A stretch of DNA of 64,000 bases from Streptomyces adelaidensis (GTDB lineage: Bacteria; Actinomycetota; Actinomycetes; Streptomycetales; Streptomycetaceae), in assembly GCF_016598475.1 (NCBI RefSeq), contig NZ_JAEMUX010000009.1:114051-178050 (forward strand). Reading direction: 5' to 3'. The position numbers were made by a program, and so were the translations under genes. This document shows, piece after piece, positions 52,474 through 61,142 of the stretch. Position 1 is the stretch's first letter; every line of letters starts with the position of its first letter. Below the pieces are notes generated by a model. That model searched no databases, had not been told where the DNA came from, and saw only the letters and a program-made list of their open reading frames with translations.

Positions 52474-54981
52474 ATGACATTGCCAGCGCCACGACACGTG
52501 GTGGAAAAAATCAGTGAGGTCGAGGCGGCCGAGCCGTACGCGGCGGAATCGCACACCGCCACCGAGCGACTGCTCGCCGAAGTTCTGGCCGACGTCGCAC
52601 ACCTCGAACATGTGCCCGCAGAAAGCCATTTCTTCGACGACCTCGGCGCCAACTCCCTGACGATGGCCCATTTCTGTGCCCGCGTCAGGAAGCATCCCGA
52701 TCTGCCGTCGGTGTCCATCCGGGACGTCTACGGCCACCCGACGGTCCGGCGTCTCGCGGCCGCGCTCGCCGAGGCACCGCCATCGCCGGCCGCCCCGCCG
52801 GTACCCGCCGAGGTCACACCGCCGGGCAGCACCTTCCGGTACGTCCTGTGCGGGGCCCTGCAGTTGCTCCTCTTCGCCGGCTACTGCCTGCTGGCCGCGC
52901 TCGGCTCCGTACAGGGGTACGAGTGGGTAGCGGACGGTTCCGGTGTCGTCGAGGTCTATCTGCGGTCGGCCGGCTTCGGCGCTCTCGCCCTCCTCGCGCT
53001 CTGCACACTCCCGGTCGCCGCCAAGTGGCTGCTGATCGGGCGATGGAAGCCCACCGAGTTCCCCGTCTGGGGTCCGGCCTATCTGCGGTTCTGGATCGTC
53101 AAGGCGCTGCTGCACACCAGCCCGATGCTGCTGTTCGTCGGCAACCCGCTGTACGTGCTGTACCTGCGGGCCCTCGGCGCCCGGATCGGACCCGGCGTCA
53201 CGATCCTGAGCCACACCGTCCCGGTCTGCACCGACCTGCTGACGATCGGCGCGGACTCGGTGATCCGCAAGAACGCCTACTTCCTTTGCTACCGGGCACG
53301 CGCCGGGCGGATCCGCACCGGCCCGGTGACCCTCGGCCGTGACGTCTTCGTCGGCGAGCACACCGTGCTCGACATCGGCACCGTCATGGGCGACGGCTCC
53401 CAGCTCGGCCACTCCTCCGCACTCCACGCCGGCCAGGCGGTCCCGGCCGGGCAGCGTCGGCACGGCTCCCCCGCCCGGCGCACGGAGGTGGACCACATCC
53501 GGGTCGCCCCGGCCCCCTGCGGCACACTCCGGCGGGCCGGGTACGGGCTCGCCGCCCTGCTCCAGACGCTGGCGCTGTATCTGCCGCTGACCGTCGGCGG
53601 CGCGTATCTGCTGCTCACCACCGCGCCCGAGCTGGAGACCCTGCTCGACCCGGCGGCACAGCACATCACCTCGGCGCGCTTCTACATCGAGGCGCTGGCC
53701 CTGTCCCTCGCGCTGTTCGCCGGCTCCGTCGTCGTCGCAGTGGTGGCCGTGTTCGCCGTCCCGCGCCTGCTGCGCCCGCTCGTCCGGCCGGACCGCACCT
53801 ATCCGCTGTACGGCTTCCACTACTCGGTGCACCGCGCGATCACCCGCCTGACCAACCTCAAGTTCTTCAAGTGGCTCTGCGGCGACAGCTCCTACATCGT
53901 CCCGTACCTCAAGGCCCTCGGATACGACCTCTCGCTCGTCGAGCAGACCGGGTCCAACTTCGGCACGGAGGTACAGCACGAGACGCCGTACCTGGTGCGG
54001 GTCGGCAGCGGCACGATGGTCGCGGACGGGCTGTCGGTGATGAACGCGGACTACTCCGCCACGTCCTTCCGGGTCTCCCGGACCGAGATCGGCGGGCACA
54101 ACTTCCTGGGCAACGCCATCGCCTACCCGGTCGGCGGCCGGACCGGCGAGAACTGTCTGCTGGCCACGAAGGTGCTGGTCCCGCTCGACGGCGAGATCCG
54201 CGAAGGGGTCGGGCTGCTCGGCTCGCCGCCCTTCGAGATCCCCCGCTCGGTGGAGCGCGACAGCCGCTTCGACCATCTGCGCGAGGGCGAGGAGCTGCAC
54301 CGCCGGCTCGCCGCGAAGAACCGCTTCAACCTGCGCTCGATGGGCCTGTTCCTGTTCCTGCGCTGGCTGCACACCTTCGCGCTCATCCTGCTCGGCTTCG
54401 CGGCCTACGACCTGTACGGGCAGTACGGCACCGCCGGGCTGCTCGCGCTCGCCGCGACGCCGATCGCCGCCCTCGTCCTCACGACCGGGTACTACGTGCT
54501 GGTGGAGCGCTGCCTCACCCGTTTCCGGCCGCTCCAACCGCGGCTGTGCTCCATCTACGACCCCGTCTTCTGGCGGCAGGAACGGCTGTGGAAGCTGCCG
54601 GACACCTATCTGACCGTGCTCAACGGCACCCCGTACAAGAACCTCGTCTGGCGGCTGATGGGGGTCCGGATCGGGCGGCGGGTCTTCGACGACGGGGTGT
54701 ACATCACCGAGCGGACGCTGACGGAGATCGGGGACGACTGCACGCTGGCCGCGGGCACCAAGATCCAGGCCCATTCGCAGGAGGACGGCACCTTCAAGTC
54801 CGACCACGTGGTGATCGGCGCGAACTGCACGCTGGAGGTCCAGGCCTTCATCCACTACGGCGTGACGCTGGGCGAGGGTGCCGTACTCGCCCCCGACTCC
54901 TTCCTGATGAAGGGCGAGGAGGTGCCGCCGCACGCGCGCTGGGGCGGCAACCCGGCGACGGAAACCACCGGAGAACGGTGA
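52474..54981 (+). CDS. Pls-like membrane peptide-polymer synthetase without adenylation domain (T-TM-C1-C2-C3)
   Basis: The product (835 aa; GGAGA seven bases before ATG) starts with a carrier domain (FFDDLGANSLTMAHFCARVR, phosphopantetheine Ser61). Then come about six membrane helices that separate three left-handed-beta-helix acyltransferase-like blocks: LGARIGPGVTILSHTVPVC, RVGSGTMVADGLSVMNADYS and MGVRIGRRVFDDGVYITERT, each with hexapeptide repeats. This is the order of the epsilon-poly-lysine synthetase Pls (A-T-TM-C1-C2-C3), with the A domain absent. In Pls the tandem C region joins free amino acids to a carrier-bound monomer repeatedly, without a thioesterase. Here the monomer would have to come from the separate A-T protein encoded next. 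Expected in the cytoplasmic membrane. Confidence 0.85.
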   Translation: MTLPAPRHVVEKISEVEAAEPYAAESHTATERLLAEVLADVAHLEHVPAESHFFDDLGANSLTMAHFCARVRKHPDLPSVSIRDVYGHPTVRRLAAALAEAPPSPAAPPVPAEVTPPGSTFRYVLCGALQLLLFAGYCLLAALGSVQGYEWVADGSGVVEVYLRSAGFGALALLALCTLPVAAKWLLIGRWKPTEFPVWGPAYLRFWIVKALLHTSPMLLFVGNPLYVLYLRALGARIGPGVTILSHTVPVCTDLLTIGADSVIRKNAYFLCYRARAGRIRTGPVTLGRDVFVGEHTVLDIGTVMGDGSQLGHSSALHAGQAVPAGQRRHGSPARRTEVDHIRVAPAPCGTLRRAGYGLAALLQTLALYLPLTVGGAYLLLTTAPELETLLDPAAQHITSARFYIEALALSLALFAGSVVVAVVAVFAVPRLLRPLVRPDRTYPLYGFHYSVHRAITRLTNLKFFKWLCGDSSYIVPYLKALGYDLSLVEQTGSNFGTEVQHETPYLVRVGSGTMVADGLSVMNADYSATSFRVSRTEIGGHNFLGNAIAYPVGGRTGENCLLATKVLVPLDGEIREGVGLLGSPPFEIPRSVERDSRFDHLREGEELHRRLAAKNRFNLRSMGLFLFLRWLHTFALILLGFAAYDLYGQYGTAGLLALAATPIAALVLTTGYYVLVERCLTRFRPLQPRLCSIYDPVFWRQERLWKLPDTYLTVLNGTPYKNLVWRLMGVRIGRRVFDDGVYITERTLTEIGDDCTLAAGTKIQAHSQEDGTFKSDHVVIGANCTLEVQAFIHYGVTLGEGAVLAPDSFLMKGEEVPPHARWGGNPATETTGER

Positions 54982-54994
54982 ATCGGGGGAAACG

Positions 54995-57460
54995 ATGGAT
55001 CAGTCGGAGCCGGGCGGCGCTGCCCGGAAGTACTGGCAGGAAGTGCTCACCGCCGGGGGGCGGACCGTGGTGCCACGGTGGAGCACCGATCCGGTGAAGG
55101 GGGTCGCCGTGTACGAAGTGGCGCTTCCGGAGGGGCTGTTGGCCTCTTCGGACGGTACGACGGCGCTGCTCGCGGCCCATGCCAAGGTGCTCGCCGTGCT
55201 GTCGGGCGAGTGCGAGGTCACCACCGGCTGGATGGAGGACGGACGTCTGCTGCCGTGCCGGCTCGCGACCGCGCCCGGCGGCACCTGGCGCGAGCTGCTG
55301 CGGCACACCCATGACGTCACCGCGGAGCTGCTGACCCACGCCGGCTTCCCGGTCGACGCCCTGCGGCACGAACTCGGGCTCGCCGAGCCGCCGTTCGAGA
55401 CCGTGCTCGACCCGAGCGGCGCGGACGGCGACCTCGACGAGGACGTGGTCCTGCGGGTGGGTCTGGTGCACCGCGACGACGGTCCGGCGCTGCGGCTGCG
55501 GTACCGCACCGAGGTGCTCGACGAGGACGGCGCGGCCCGGGTCGCCGGGTACCACGTCACCGCGCTCACCCGGCTGACGGGTGAGCCGGACGCCGAGCAC
55601 GGGCGGCGGGGCCTGCTGTCGGGCGAGGAACTCCGCTTCCAGCTCGACGGGTTGGCCGGACCGCACCGCGAACTGCCCGACTGCCGGGTGCACGAGTTGT
55701 TCGAGCAGCGGGTCGTGTCACACCCGGACGCGGTCGCCGCCGTCCACGGCGACCGGCGGTGGACGTTCCGCGAGCTCAACTCCCGTGCCAACCAGCTCAG
55801 TCGGGCCCTGCTGGTCCGGGGCCTCGGCCGCGAGGGAGTCGTCGCGGTGGTGACCGAGCGGAACCTGGACTGGATGGCGGCCGTCCTCGCCGTGTTCAAG
55901 GCGGGCGGCGCCTATCTGCCCGTCGAGCCGCACTTCCCCGCCGAACGCGTCGCCACCACCCTCGCCCGCGCCGGCTGCGAGCTGGTGCTCACCGAGCGGG
56001 GCAGCACGGCCACGCTGGACAAGGCCCTGCCCGCACTGCCCGGGGTGCGGCGCCTGCTCGTCGAGGACGCGTACGACGAAGCCCATGCCGACTCCGACCT
56101 CGGTATGGAGATCGCGCCGGAGCGGCTCGCCTACATCTACTTCACCTCGGGCTCCACGGGCGAACCCAAGGGCGCGATGTGCGAGCACGCCGGGATGCTC
56201 AACCATCTCCACGCCAAGCTCGACGACCTCGGCATCGGCGACGGGGACGTGGTCGCGCAGACCGCGCCCCAGTGCTTCGACATCTCCCTGTGGCAACTGC
56301 TGGCCGGACCCCTCACCGGTGGGCGGACCCTCCTTGTGGAGCAGGAGGTGATCCTGGACGTCGAACGGTTCGTCGACCGGATCGCGGACGGCCGGGTCAA
56401 TGTGCTCCAGGTGGTGCCGTCGTACCTCGAAGCCGTCCTCGCCCACCTGGAGCAGCACCCGCGCGAACTGCCGGACCTGCGCCGGGTGTCGGTGACCGGG
56501 GAGGCGCTGAAGAAGGAGCTGGCGGAGCGCTGGTTCGCCACCGAGCCGGGGATACCGCTGGTCAACGCCTACGGGCTCACGGAGACCTCGGACGACACCA
56601 ACCACGAGGTGATGGACCGGGCTCCGGAAGGGGGCCGGGTGCCGCTGGGCCGTCCGGTCGGCAACGTCCGGGTGTACGTCGTCGACGAACATCTCTCCCT
56701 CGTCCCGCTGGGCGCGCCGGGGGAGATCGTCTTCTCCGGGGTGTGCGTCGGGCGCGGCTACGTCAACGATCCCGAGCGCACCCGGCGGGCCTTCACCACC
56801 GACCCGTACCGCCCCGGCGAGCGGCTCTACCGCAGCGGTGACCACGGGCGCTGGCGGCCGGACGGGAAGCTGGAGTTCCTGGGCCGCCGGGACACCCAGG
56901 TCAAGGTGCGGGGCTTCCGTATCGAGATCGGCGAGGTGGAGAACGCGCTGCTGCGGGTGGCGGGCGTGCGGGACGGCGCGGTGGTGGTCGCCAAGGGCGC
57001 GCACCTGGTCGCCTTCCACTCCGGCCTGCCGCTCGCGGCCGAGGTGCTGCGGGACCGGCTGGCGGTCTCGCTGCCGGAGTACATGGTGCCGTCGGTCTTC
57101 CACTGGCGGGAGAGTCTGCCGCTGACCGCCAACGGCAAGACCGACCGGCGGACGCTGACGACGCTGGCCGAGCAGCTCGACGCCGCCGAGGGCGGGTCGG
57201 GGGAGGCGCCGGCCACACCGACGGAGGAGCGGCTGGCCGGCGCCTGGGCCGAGGTGCTCGGGGTGCCACGGGCCCGGATCGGCCGCCGCGACCACTTCTT
57301 CGACCGGGGCGGCACCTCGCTGTCCGCGGTGAAACTCGCCGTCGCCCTGGACCGGGCGGTGTCCCCCAAGGACGTGACCGGGCATCCGGTCCTGTCCGAC
57401 CTGGCCGGGCTGATCGACACGAGGGCCGGCGCGCACACCGTGAGGGAGAAGTCGTCATGA
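54995..57460 (+). CDS. NRPS: partial condensation domain, adenylation, carrier (A-T), probably for diaminopropionate
   Basis: The product (821 aa) starts with about 215 residues like the C-terminal half of a condensation domain (ARKYWQEVLTAGG, LLRHTHDVTAELLTHAGFPV). It has no HHxxxDG, so it is probably inactive. The adenylation domain (about 225-735) shows YIYFTSGSTGEPKGAM (A3), CFDISLWQ (A4), NAYGLTETSDDTNHE (A5), YRSGDHGRW (A7) and LTANGKTDRR (A10 Lys). My hand-read specificity residues are D-I-W-Q-S-T-A-D-D-K; two Asp at the pocket end fit a basic amino acid such as Dap. The carrier Ser is Ser775 (RGGTSLSAV). There is no thioesterase. The start lies 13 bases after the upstream stop; the stop overlaps the next start (ATGA). 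Confidence 0.85.
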   Translation: MDQSEPGGAARKYWQEVLTAGGRTVVPRWSTDPVKGVAVYEVALPEGLLASSDGTTALLAAHAKVLAVLSGECEVTTGWMEDGRLLPCRLATAPGGTWRELLRHTHDVTAELLTHAGFPVDALRHELGLAEPPFETVLDPSGADGDLDEDVVLRVGLVHRDDGPALRLRYRTEVLDEDGAARVAGYHVTALTRLTGEPDAEHGRRGLLSGEELRFQLDGLAGPHRELPDCRVHELFEQRVVSHPDAVAAVHGDRRWTFRELNSRANQLSRALLVRGLGREGVVAVVTERNLDWMAAVLAVFKAGGAYLPVEPHFPAERVATTLARAGCELVLTERGSTATLDKALPALPGVRRLLVEDAYDEAHADSDLGMEIAPERLAYIYFTSGSTGEPKGAMCEHAGMLNHLHAKLDDLGIGDGDVVAQTAPQCFDISLWQLLAGPLTGGRTLLVEQEVILDVERFVDRIADGRVNVLQVVPSYLEAVLAHLEQHPRELPDLRRVSVTGEALKKELAERWFATEPGIPLVNAYGLTETSDDTNHEVMDRAPEGGRVPLGRPVGNVRVYVVDEHLSLVPLGAPGEIVFSGVCVGRGYVNDPERTRRAFTTDPYRPGERLYRSGDHGRWRPDGKLEFLGRRDTQVKVRGFRIEIGEVENALLRVAGVRDGAVVVAKGAHLVAFHSGLPLAAEVLRDRLAVSLPEYMVPSVFHWRESLPLTANGKTDRRTLTTLAEQLDAAEGGSGEAPATPTEERLAGAWAEVLGVPRARIGRRDHFFDRGGTSLSAVKLAVALDRAVSPKDVTGHPVLSDLAGLIDTRAGAHTVREKSS

Positions 57461-58611
57461 GTTTCCTGAGCCGACGCGGCTCGGCGAGCCGCCGCCGCAA
57501 GAACACGGACATATCCCCGTCCTCCTCAACTCCCTTGCTCCTACCGGACATCGAGCTGTCGACCGACAGGCCCGCGCTACTCACCGTCTCCCCCGCCGAT
57601 CCCGCCGCCCACTGGGCGGCCGGCCACCGCGGCGCCCTGCGCGCCGCGGTCACCGAGCACGGCTCGGTGCTCGTGCGCGGTCTCGGACTGCGGGACGCGG
57701 CCGAAGTGGGCGCGGTCTTCGAGGCGTTGGCCGATTCGCTGATGAGTGACAGGGAGGCCTTCGCGTCCCGGCGGACGTACGCGGACGGCGTGTACTCCTC
57801 GACGGCCTGGCCGCCGAACCAACCGATGTGCATGCACCACGAGGCGAGCTACCGGCGGGAGTTCCCCGGCCTCCTGCTCTTCGCCTGTCTCGAAGCCCCG
57901 GAGCGGGGCGGGGCGACCGGGGTCGCCGACGCCGAGTCCGTACTCGCCGCGCTGCCGCCCGAGTTGACCAAGCGGTTCGAGCGGGACGGCTGGCTGCTGA
58001 CCCGTTCCTACAACAACGAGATCGGCGCGTCGGTGGCCGAGGCCTTCGGCACCGACGGCCGGACGGCCGTCGAGGCGTACTGCCGGGCACACGCCATCCG
58101 GTTCGCCTGGCAGCCCGACGGCTCCCTGCTCACCCGGCAGCGGCGCGCCGCCGTGCTCCGCCATCCGGTGACCGGACGGCGCTGCTGGTTCAACCAGATC
58201 GCGTTCCTCAGCGAGTGGACCATGGACCCGGAGGTGCGCGAGTACCTGGTGGACATGTACGGGCCCGACGGTCTGCCCTTCAACACCCGTTACGGCGACG
58301 GCGATCCGATCGGCGCCGACGTCATCGAGACGCTCAACGAGGTCTACGAGGCACACACCGTCCGCGAACCGTGGCGCCCCGGCGACCTCCTGCTCGTCGA
58401 CAACATCCGCTCCGCCCACAGCCGTGAGCCCTTCGAGGGCCCGCGCGAGGTGCTGGTGGGCATGGCGGATCCGGTACGGCCGGCCGACCTCGACACACGG
58501 GACTCCGGCACAGGGGACTCCGGCACAGGGGACTCCGGCACAGGGGACTCCGGCACAGGGGACTCCGGCACGCAGGACTCCGACTCGAAGGACGAGGTGA
58601 GCTTCACATGA
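57457..58611 (+). CDS. SyrP/TauD-like Fe(II)/2-oxoglutarate oxygenase
   Basis: The product (384 aa) is a clavaminate-synthase-like jelly roll. The metal site is the H-x-E in PMCMHHEASYRREFP and the distal His in NIRSAHSREPFEGPREVLVG, whose later Arg binds 2-oxoglutarate. LLFACLEAPERGGATGVADA is the typical SyrP-type stretch. Relatives hydroxylate a carrier-bound amino acid at the beta carbon. In a Dap pathway beta-hydroxylation would give an unstable carbinolamine, so desaturation or another substrate is also possible. The C-terminal tail has five 15-base repeats (DSGTG). Both ends overlap the neighbouring genes by ATGA, so it is firmly part of the operon. Confidence 0.85.
   Translation: MSFLSRRGSASRRRKNTDISPSSSTPLLLPDIELSTDRPALLTVSPADPAAHWAAGHRGALRAAVTEHGSVLVRGLGLRDAAEVGAVFEALADSLMSDREAFASRRTYADGVYSSTAWPPNQPMCMHHEASYRREFPGLLLFACLEAPERGGATGVADAESVLAALPPELTKRFERDGWLLTRSYNNEIGASVAEAFGTDGRTAVEAYCRAHAIRFAWQPDGSLLTRQRRAAVLRHPVTGRRCWFNQIAFLSEWTMDPEVREYLVDMYGPDGLPFNTRYGDGDPIGADVIETLNEVYEAHTVREPWRPGDLLLVDNIRSAHSREPFEGPREVLVGMADPVRPADLDTRDSGTGDSGTGDSGTGDSGTGDSGTQDSDSKDEVSFT
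58501..58575 (+). repeat. 15-bp tandem repeat at 3' end of oxygenase gene
   Basis: Four exact copies of GACTCCGGCACAGGG and one variant, in frame, encode Asp-Ser-Gly-Thr-Gly units in the C-terminal tail after the catalytic domain. Confidence 0.95.
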
Positions 58612-59648
58612 CCGAGGTTCCGGGTTTCGCCGTGATCTCCGGCGCTCAGGTGCGGCAGGCCCTGCGGGGCCGGGAGCGGGAGATCGTCGAACTGATCGAG
58701 TCCGCCTATCTGTTGCACGGAGCCGGGGACACCGGCGACACGGTCAATCCGCCGTCGTACTTCCTCCGCTTCCCCGACCGGCCGTCCTCTCGGATCATCG
58801 CGCTGCCCGCCTCGCTGGGCGGGAAGTTCCAGGTGGACGGGTTGAAGTGGGTCTCCAGTTTCCCGGAGAACACGGCGTCCGGGCTGCCGCGCGCGTCCGC
58901 CGTGCTGATCCTCAACGACCACGCCACCGGCTATCCGTTCGCGTGTCTGGAGGCCTCGATCATCAGCGCGTCCCGGACGGCGGCGTCGGCGGCGCTGGCG
59001 GCCGACCGGCTGAGCGCGCGCCGGGGGGCGCCGCGCCCGGTCCGGGTCGGTTTCCTCGGCACGGGCCTGATCGCCCGGTACATCCACACCTTCCTCGCGG
59101 CGACCGGGTGGTCGTTCGAGGAGGTCGGGGTGCACGACCTGTCCGCCGACAGCGCCGCCGGGTTCCGGGGGTATTTGGAACGGTCCAAGGCGAGCGGACG
59201 GGTGACCGTGCACGAGAGCGCGGAGGACGTGATCCGGGCGAGCGACCTGGTGGTCTTCGCGACGGTCACGGGCGAACCGCACATCCACGAACCGAAGTGG
59301 TTCGCCCACAACCCGCTCGTCCTGCATGTGTCCCTGCGCGATCTCGCGCCGGAGGTGCTGCTCACGTCGGCGAACTTCGTCGACGACGTCGAGCACTGCC
59401 TCAAGGCCGGCACCTCACCGCATCTGACCGAACAGCTCACCGGAGCGCGGGACTTCCTCGACGGAACGCTCCATGACGTGCTCACCGGCCGGGCGACCGT
59501 GCCGGCGGACCGTCCGGTGATCTTCTCGCCCTTCGGCCTCGGGGTCCTGGACCTCGCGGTCGGCGGTTATGTCCACGACGAAGTGACCCGCTCCGGCGGA
59601 CTACGGGTCGTGGACGACTTCTTCCACGAGCTGCGCCGGTACGGCTGA
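58608..59648 (+). CDS. sbnB: 2,3-diaminopropionate biosynthesis dehydrogenase SbnB
   Basis: The product (346 aa) belongs to the ornithine cyclodeaminase/mu-crystallin family, with SbnB-type features: FQVDGLKWVSSFPENTASGL, SAVLILNDHATGYPFACLEA and the NAD loop VRVGFLGTGLIARYIHTFLA. In staphyloferrin B biosynthesis SbnB oxidatively splits N-(1-amino-1-carboxyl-2-ethyl)-L-glutamate to 2-oxoglutarate and L-2,3-diaminopropionate. Its partner SbnA is encoded 46 bases downstream, which strongly supports this role. The ATG overlaps the oxygenase stop. Confidence 0.92.
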   Translation: MTEVPGFAVISGAQVRQALRGREREIVELIESAYLLHGAGDTGDTVNPPSYFLRFPDRPSSRIIALPASLGGKFQVDGLKWVSSFPENTASGLPRASAVLILNDHATGYPFACLEASIISASRTAASAALAADRLSARRGAPRPVRVGFLGTGLIARYIHTFLAATGWSFEEVGVHDLSADSAAGFRGYLERSKASGRVTVHESAEDVIRASDLVVFATVTGEPHIHEPKWFAHNPLVLHVSLRDLAPEVLLTSANFVDDVEHCLKAGTSPHLTEQLTGARDFLDGTLHDVLTGRATVPADRPVIFSPFGLGVLDLAVGGYVHDEVTRSGGLRVVDDFFHELRRYG

Positions 59649-59694
59649 CCGGCCGCACGCAGCAGTACGACATTGCACAACCAGGGGGGCCGCA

Positions 59695-60705
59695 GTGCCA
59701 GTCATATCCGTTCCCACGGACTTCAACGAGGAGGAGCTGTACGTCGATCTGCGACAGGTCGTCGGACACAAGCTCTTCCTGAAGTGCGAGGGGTTCAACT
59801 TCGCCGGCTCGATCAAGCTCAAGGCCGCGACAGAGATGGTCCGGGCCGCCGAACGGGACGGGCGGCTCAGGCCGGGCGCGACGCTCGTCGAGTCGTCGTC
59901 CGGCAATCTGGGCGTCGCGCTGAGCATGATCGCGGCGAGCCGGGGCTATCGGTTTCTGTGTGTGACCGACTCCCGGTGCAATCCGCAGACCCGGCGCGTG
60001 ATCGAGGCGCTGGGCAGCCGGGTGCACATCATCTCCGAGCCGGACCCGCACGGCGGTTTCCTCGGCGCCCGGATCTCGTACGTCCGCGCGCTGTGCGCCG
60101 CCGACCAGCGGTATGTGTGGCTCGACCAGTACACCAATCAGGCGAACCGGCGGGCGCACTACCGCACCACCGCGCCGGCCATCGCCCGGCAGTTCCCGCG
60201 TCTGGACGTGCTGTTCGTGGGGGTCGGCACCTCCGGGACGCTGATGGGCTGCGCCCAGTGGTTCTGGGAGCGGCGGCGCCGGGTGCGGATCGTCGCCGTC
60301 GACAGCGTGGGCTCGGTCGCCTTCGGCGGCGCGCCGGGCCGCCGGATGATCCCGGGCCTCGGCACCAGCGTGACTCCGGCGCTGCTCGACGCGTCCTACG
60401 TCGACGACGTCGTACGGGTCGAGGAGATCGACACCGTACGGGCCTGCCACCGCATGGCCCGGCGCGGCTTCCTCTTCGGCGGCTCCACCGGCACGGTCGT
60501 CAGCGGCGCCACCGAATGGCTGAACCACAACGGCACACCGGACACGACGGCGGTGGCCATCGCCCCCGACCTCGGCGAACGCTACCTCGACACCGTCTAC
60601 CGGCCGGGCTGGCCGCTGGAGCAGTACGGGGAGGACGTACTGGACCCGGAGGAGGAATTCGGCACGGGCGAACTGGGGACGGGCGAGCTGGCGGCGCCGG
60701 TCTGA
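59695..60705 (+). CDS. sbnA: 2,3-diaminopropionate biosynthesis PLP enzyme SbnA
   Basis: The product is 336 aa (GTG start after GGGGGG). It is a fold-type II PLP enzyme like cysteine synthase, with the PLP Lys41 in FNFAGSIKLKAA, the substrate loop ESSSGNLGVALSMIAASRGY and the phosphate-binding GVGTSGTLMGC. SbnA joins O-phospho-L-serine and L-glutamate into N-(1-amino-1-carboxyl-2-ethyl)-L-glutamate, which SbnB converts to Dap. The C-terminus has a short repeated Gly-Thr-Gly-Glu-Leu tail. It is the last gene of the cluster; no transporter or thioesterase follows. Confidence 0.92.
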   Translation: MPVISVPTDFNEEELYVDLRQVVGHKLFLKCEGFNFAGSIKLKAATEMVRAAERDGRLRPGATLVESSSGNLGVALSMIAASRGYRFLCVTDSRCNPQTRRVIEALGSRVHIISEPDPHGGFLGARISYVRALCAADQRYVWLDQYTNQANRRAHYRTTAPAIARQFPRLDVLFVGVGTSGTLMGCAQWFWERRRRVRIVAVDSVGSVAFGGAPGRRMIPGLGTSVTPALLDASYVDDVVRVEEIDTVRACHRMARRGFLFGGSTGTVVSGATEWLNHNGTPDTTAVAIAPDLGERYLDTVYRPGWPLEQYGEDVLDPEEEFGTGELGTGELAAPV

Positions 60706-60761
60706 GCCGGGCCCCCGCCCGCGTGGTCACAACGGATGGACCGACCGGAAAGGACGCGGAT

Positions 60762-61112
60762 ATGGCAAGGCGACGAAACCCCGGAACGAGGCTGGTCAGG
60801 TCGGTGCTGGCGATATTCACCCTGGTGACCGTCGCCCTCGGTGCCGGTGCCGGTGCCCCGGCCGGTGCCGGGGCGCAGCGGGCGTCGGCGAGCGAGGCGG
60901 CACCCGTCGAGGGCGTCGAGGCGCAGATCGAGGCGGTGCTCGCCGGATCTCCCGGCGGTCAGCGGATCGGCGTGAACCAGATCTCCTGGTCGGGCGCGAC
61001 GGTGGTGCTCACCGTCCCGGGGCCAGGCGAACGGACCGCCCGCGGCCCGGACGAACCGGTGACGGCACAGGGTTCACCGAACTGCCCGCACCTGTGCTTC
61101 CCTGATGATTGA
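60762..61112 (+). CDS. Small secreted protein, resembling the N-terminal part of I36-type inhibitors
   Basis: The product (116 aa; AAAGGA upstream) has a signal peptide (LVRSVLAIFTLVTVALGAGA, cleaved near GAQ|RAS) and a 65-residue mature part. QIEAVLAGSPGGQRIGVNQI followed by WSGATVVLTVPGPGER resembles the pro-region of secreted peptidase-inhibitor-I36-like proteins, where a Cys-rich domain starting CP...C follows. Here the protein stops just after NCPHLCFPDD, so the inhibitor domain is missing or reduced to two Cys. It lies 56 bases after sbnA on the same strand. It may be a truncated gene or a short secreted peptide; a link to the cluster is uncertain. Confidence 0.55.
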   Translation: MARRRNPGTRLVRSVLAIFTLVTVALGAGAGAPAGAGAQRASASEAAPVEGVEAQIEAVLAGSPGGQRIGVNQISWSGATVVLTVPGPGERTARGPDEPVTAQGSPNCPHLCFPDD

Positions 61113-61142
61113 GTAAGTTCAAGGGGCTCACAGGGGTGGTGG

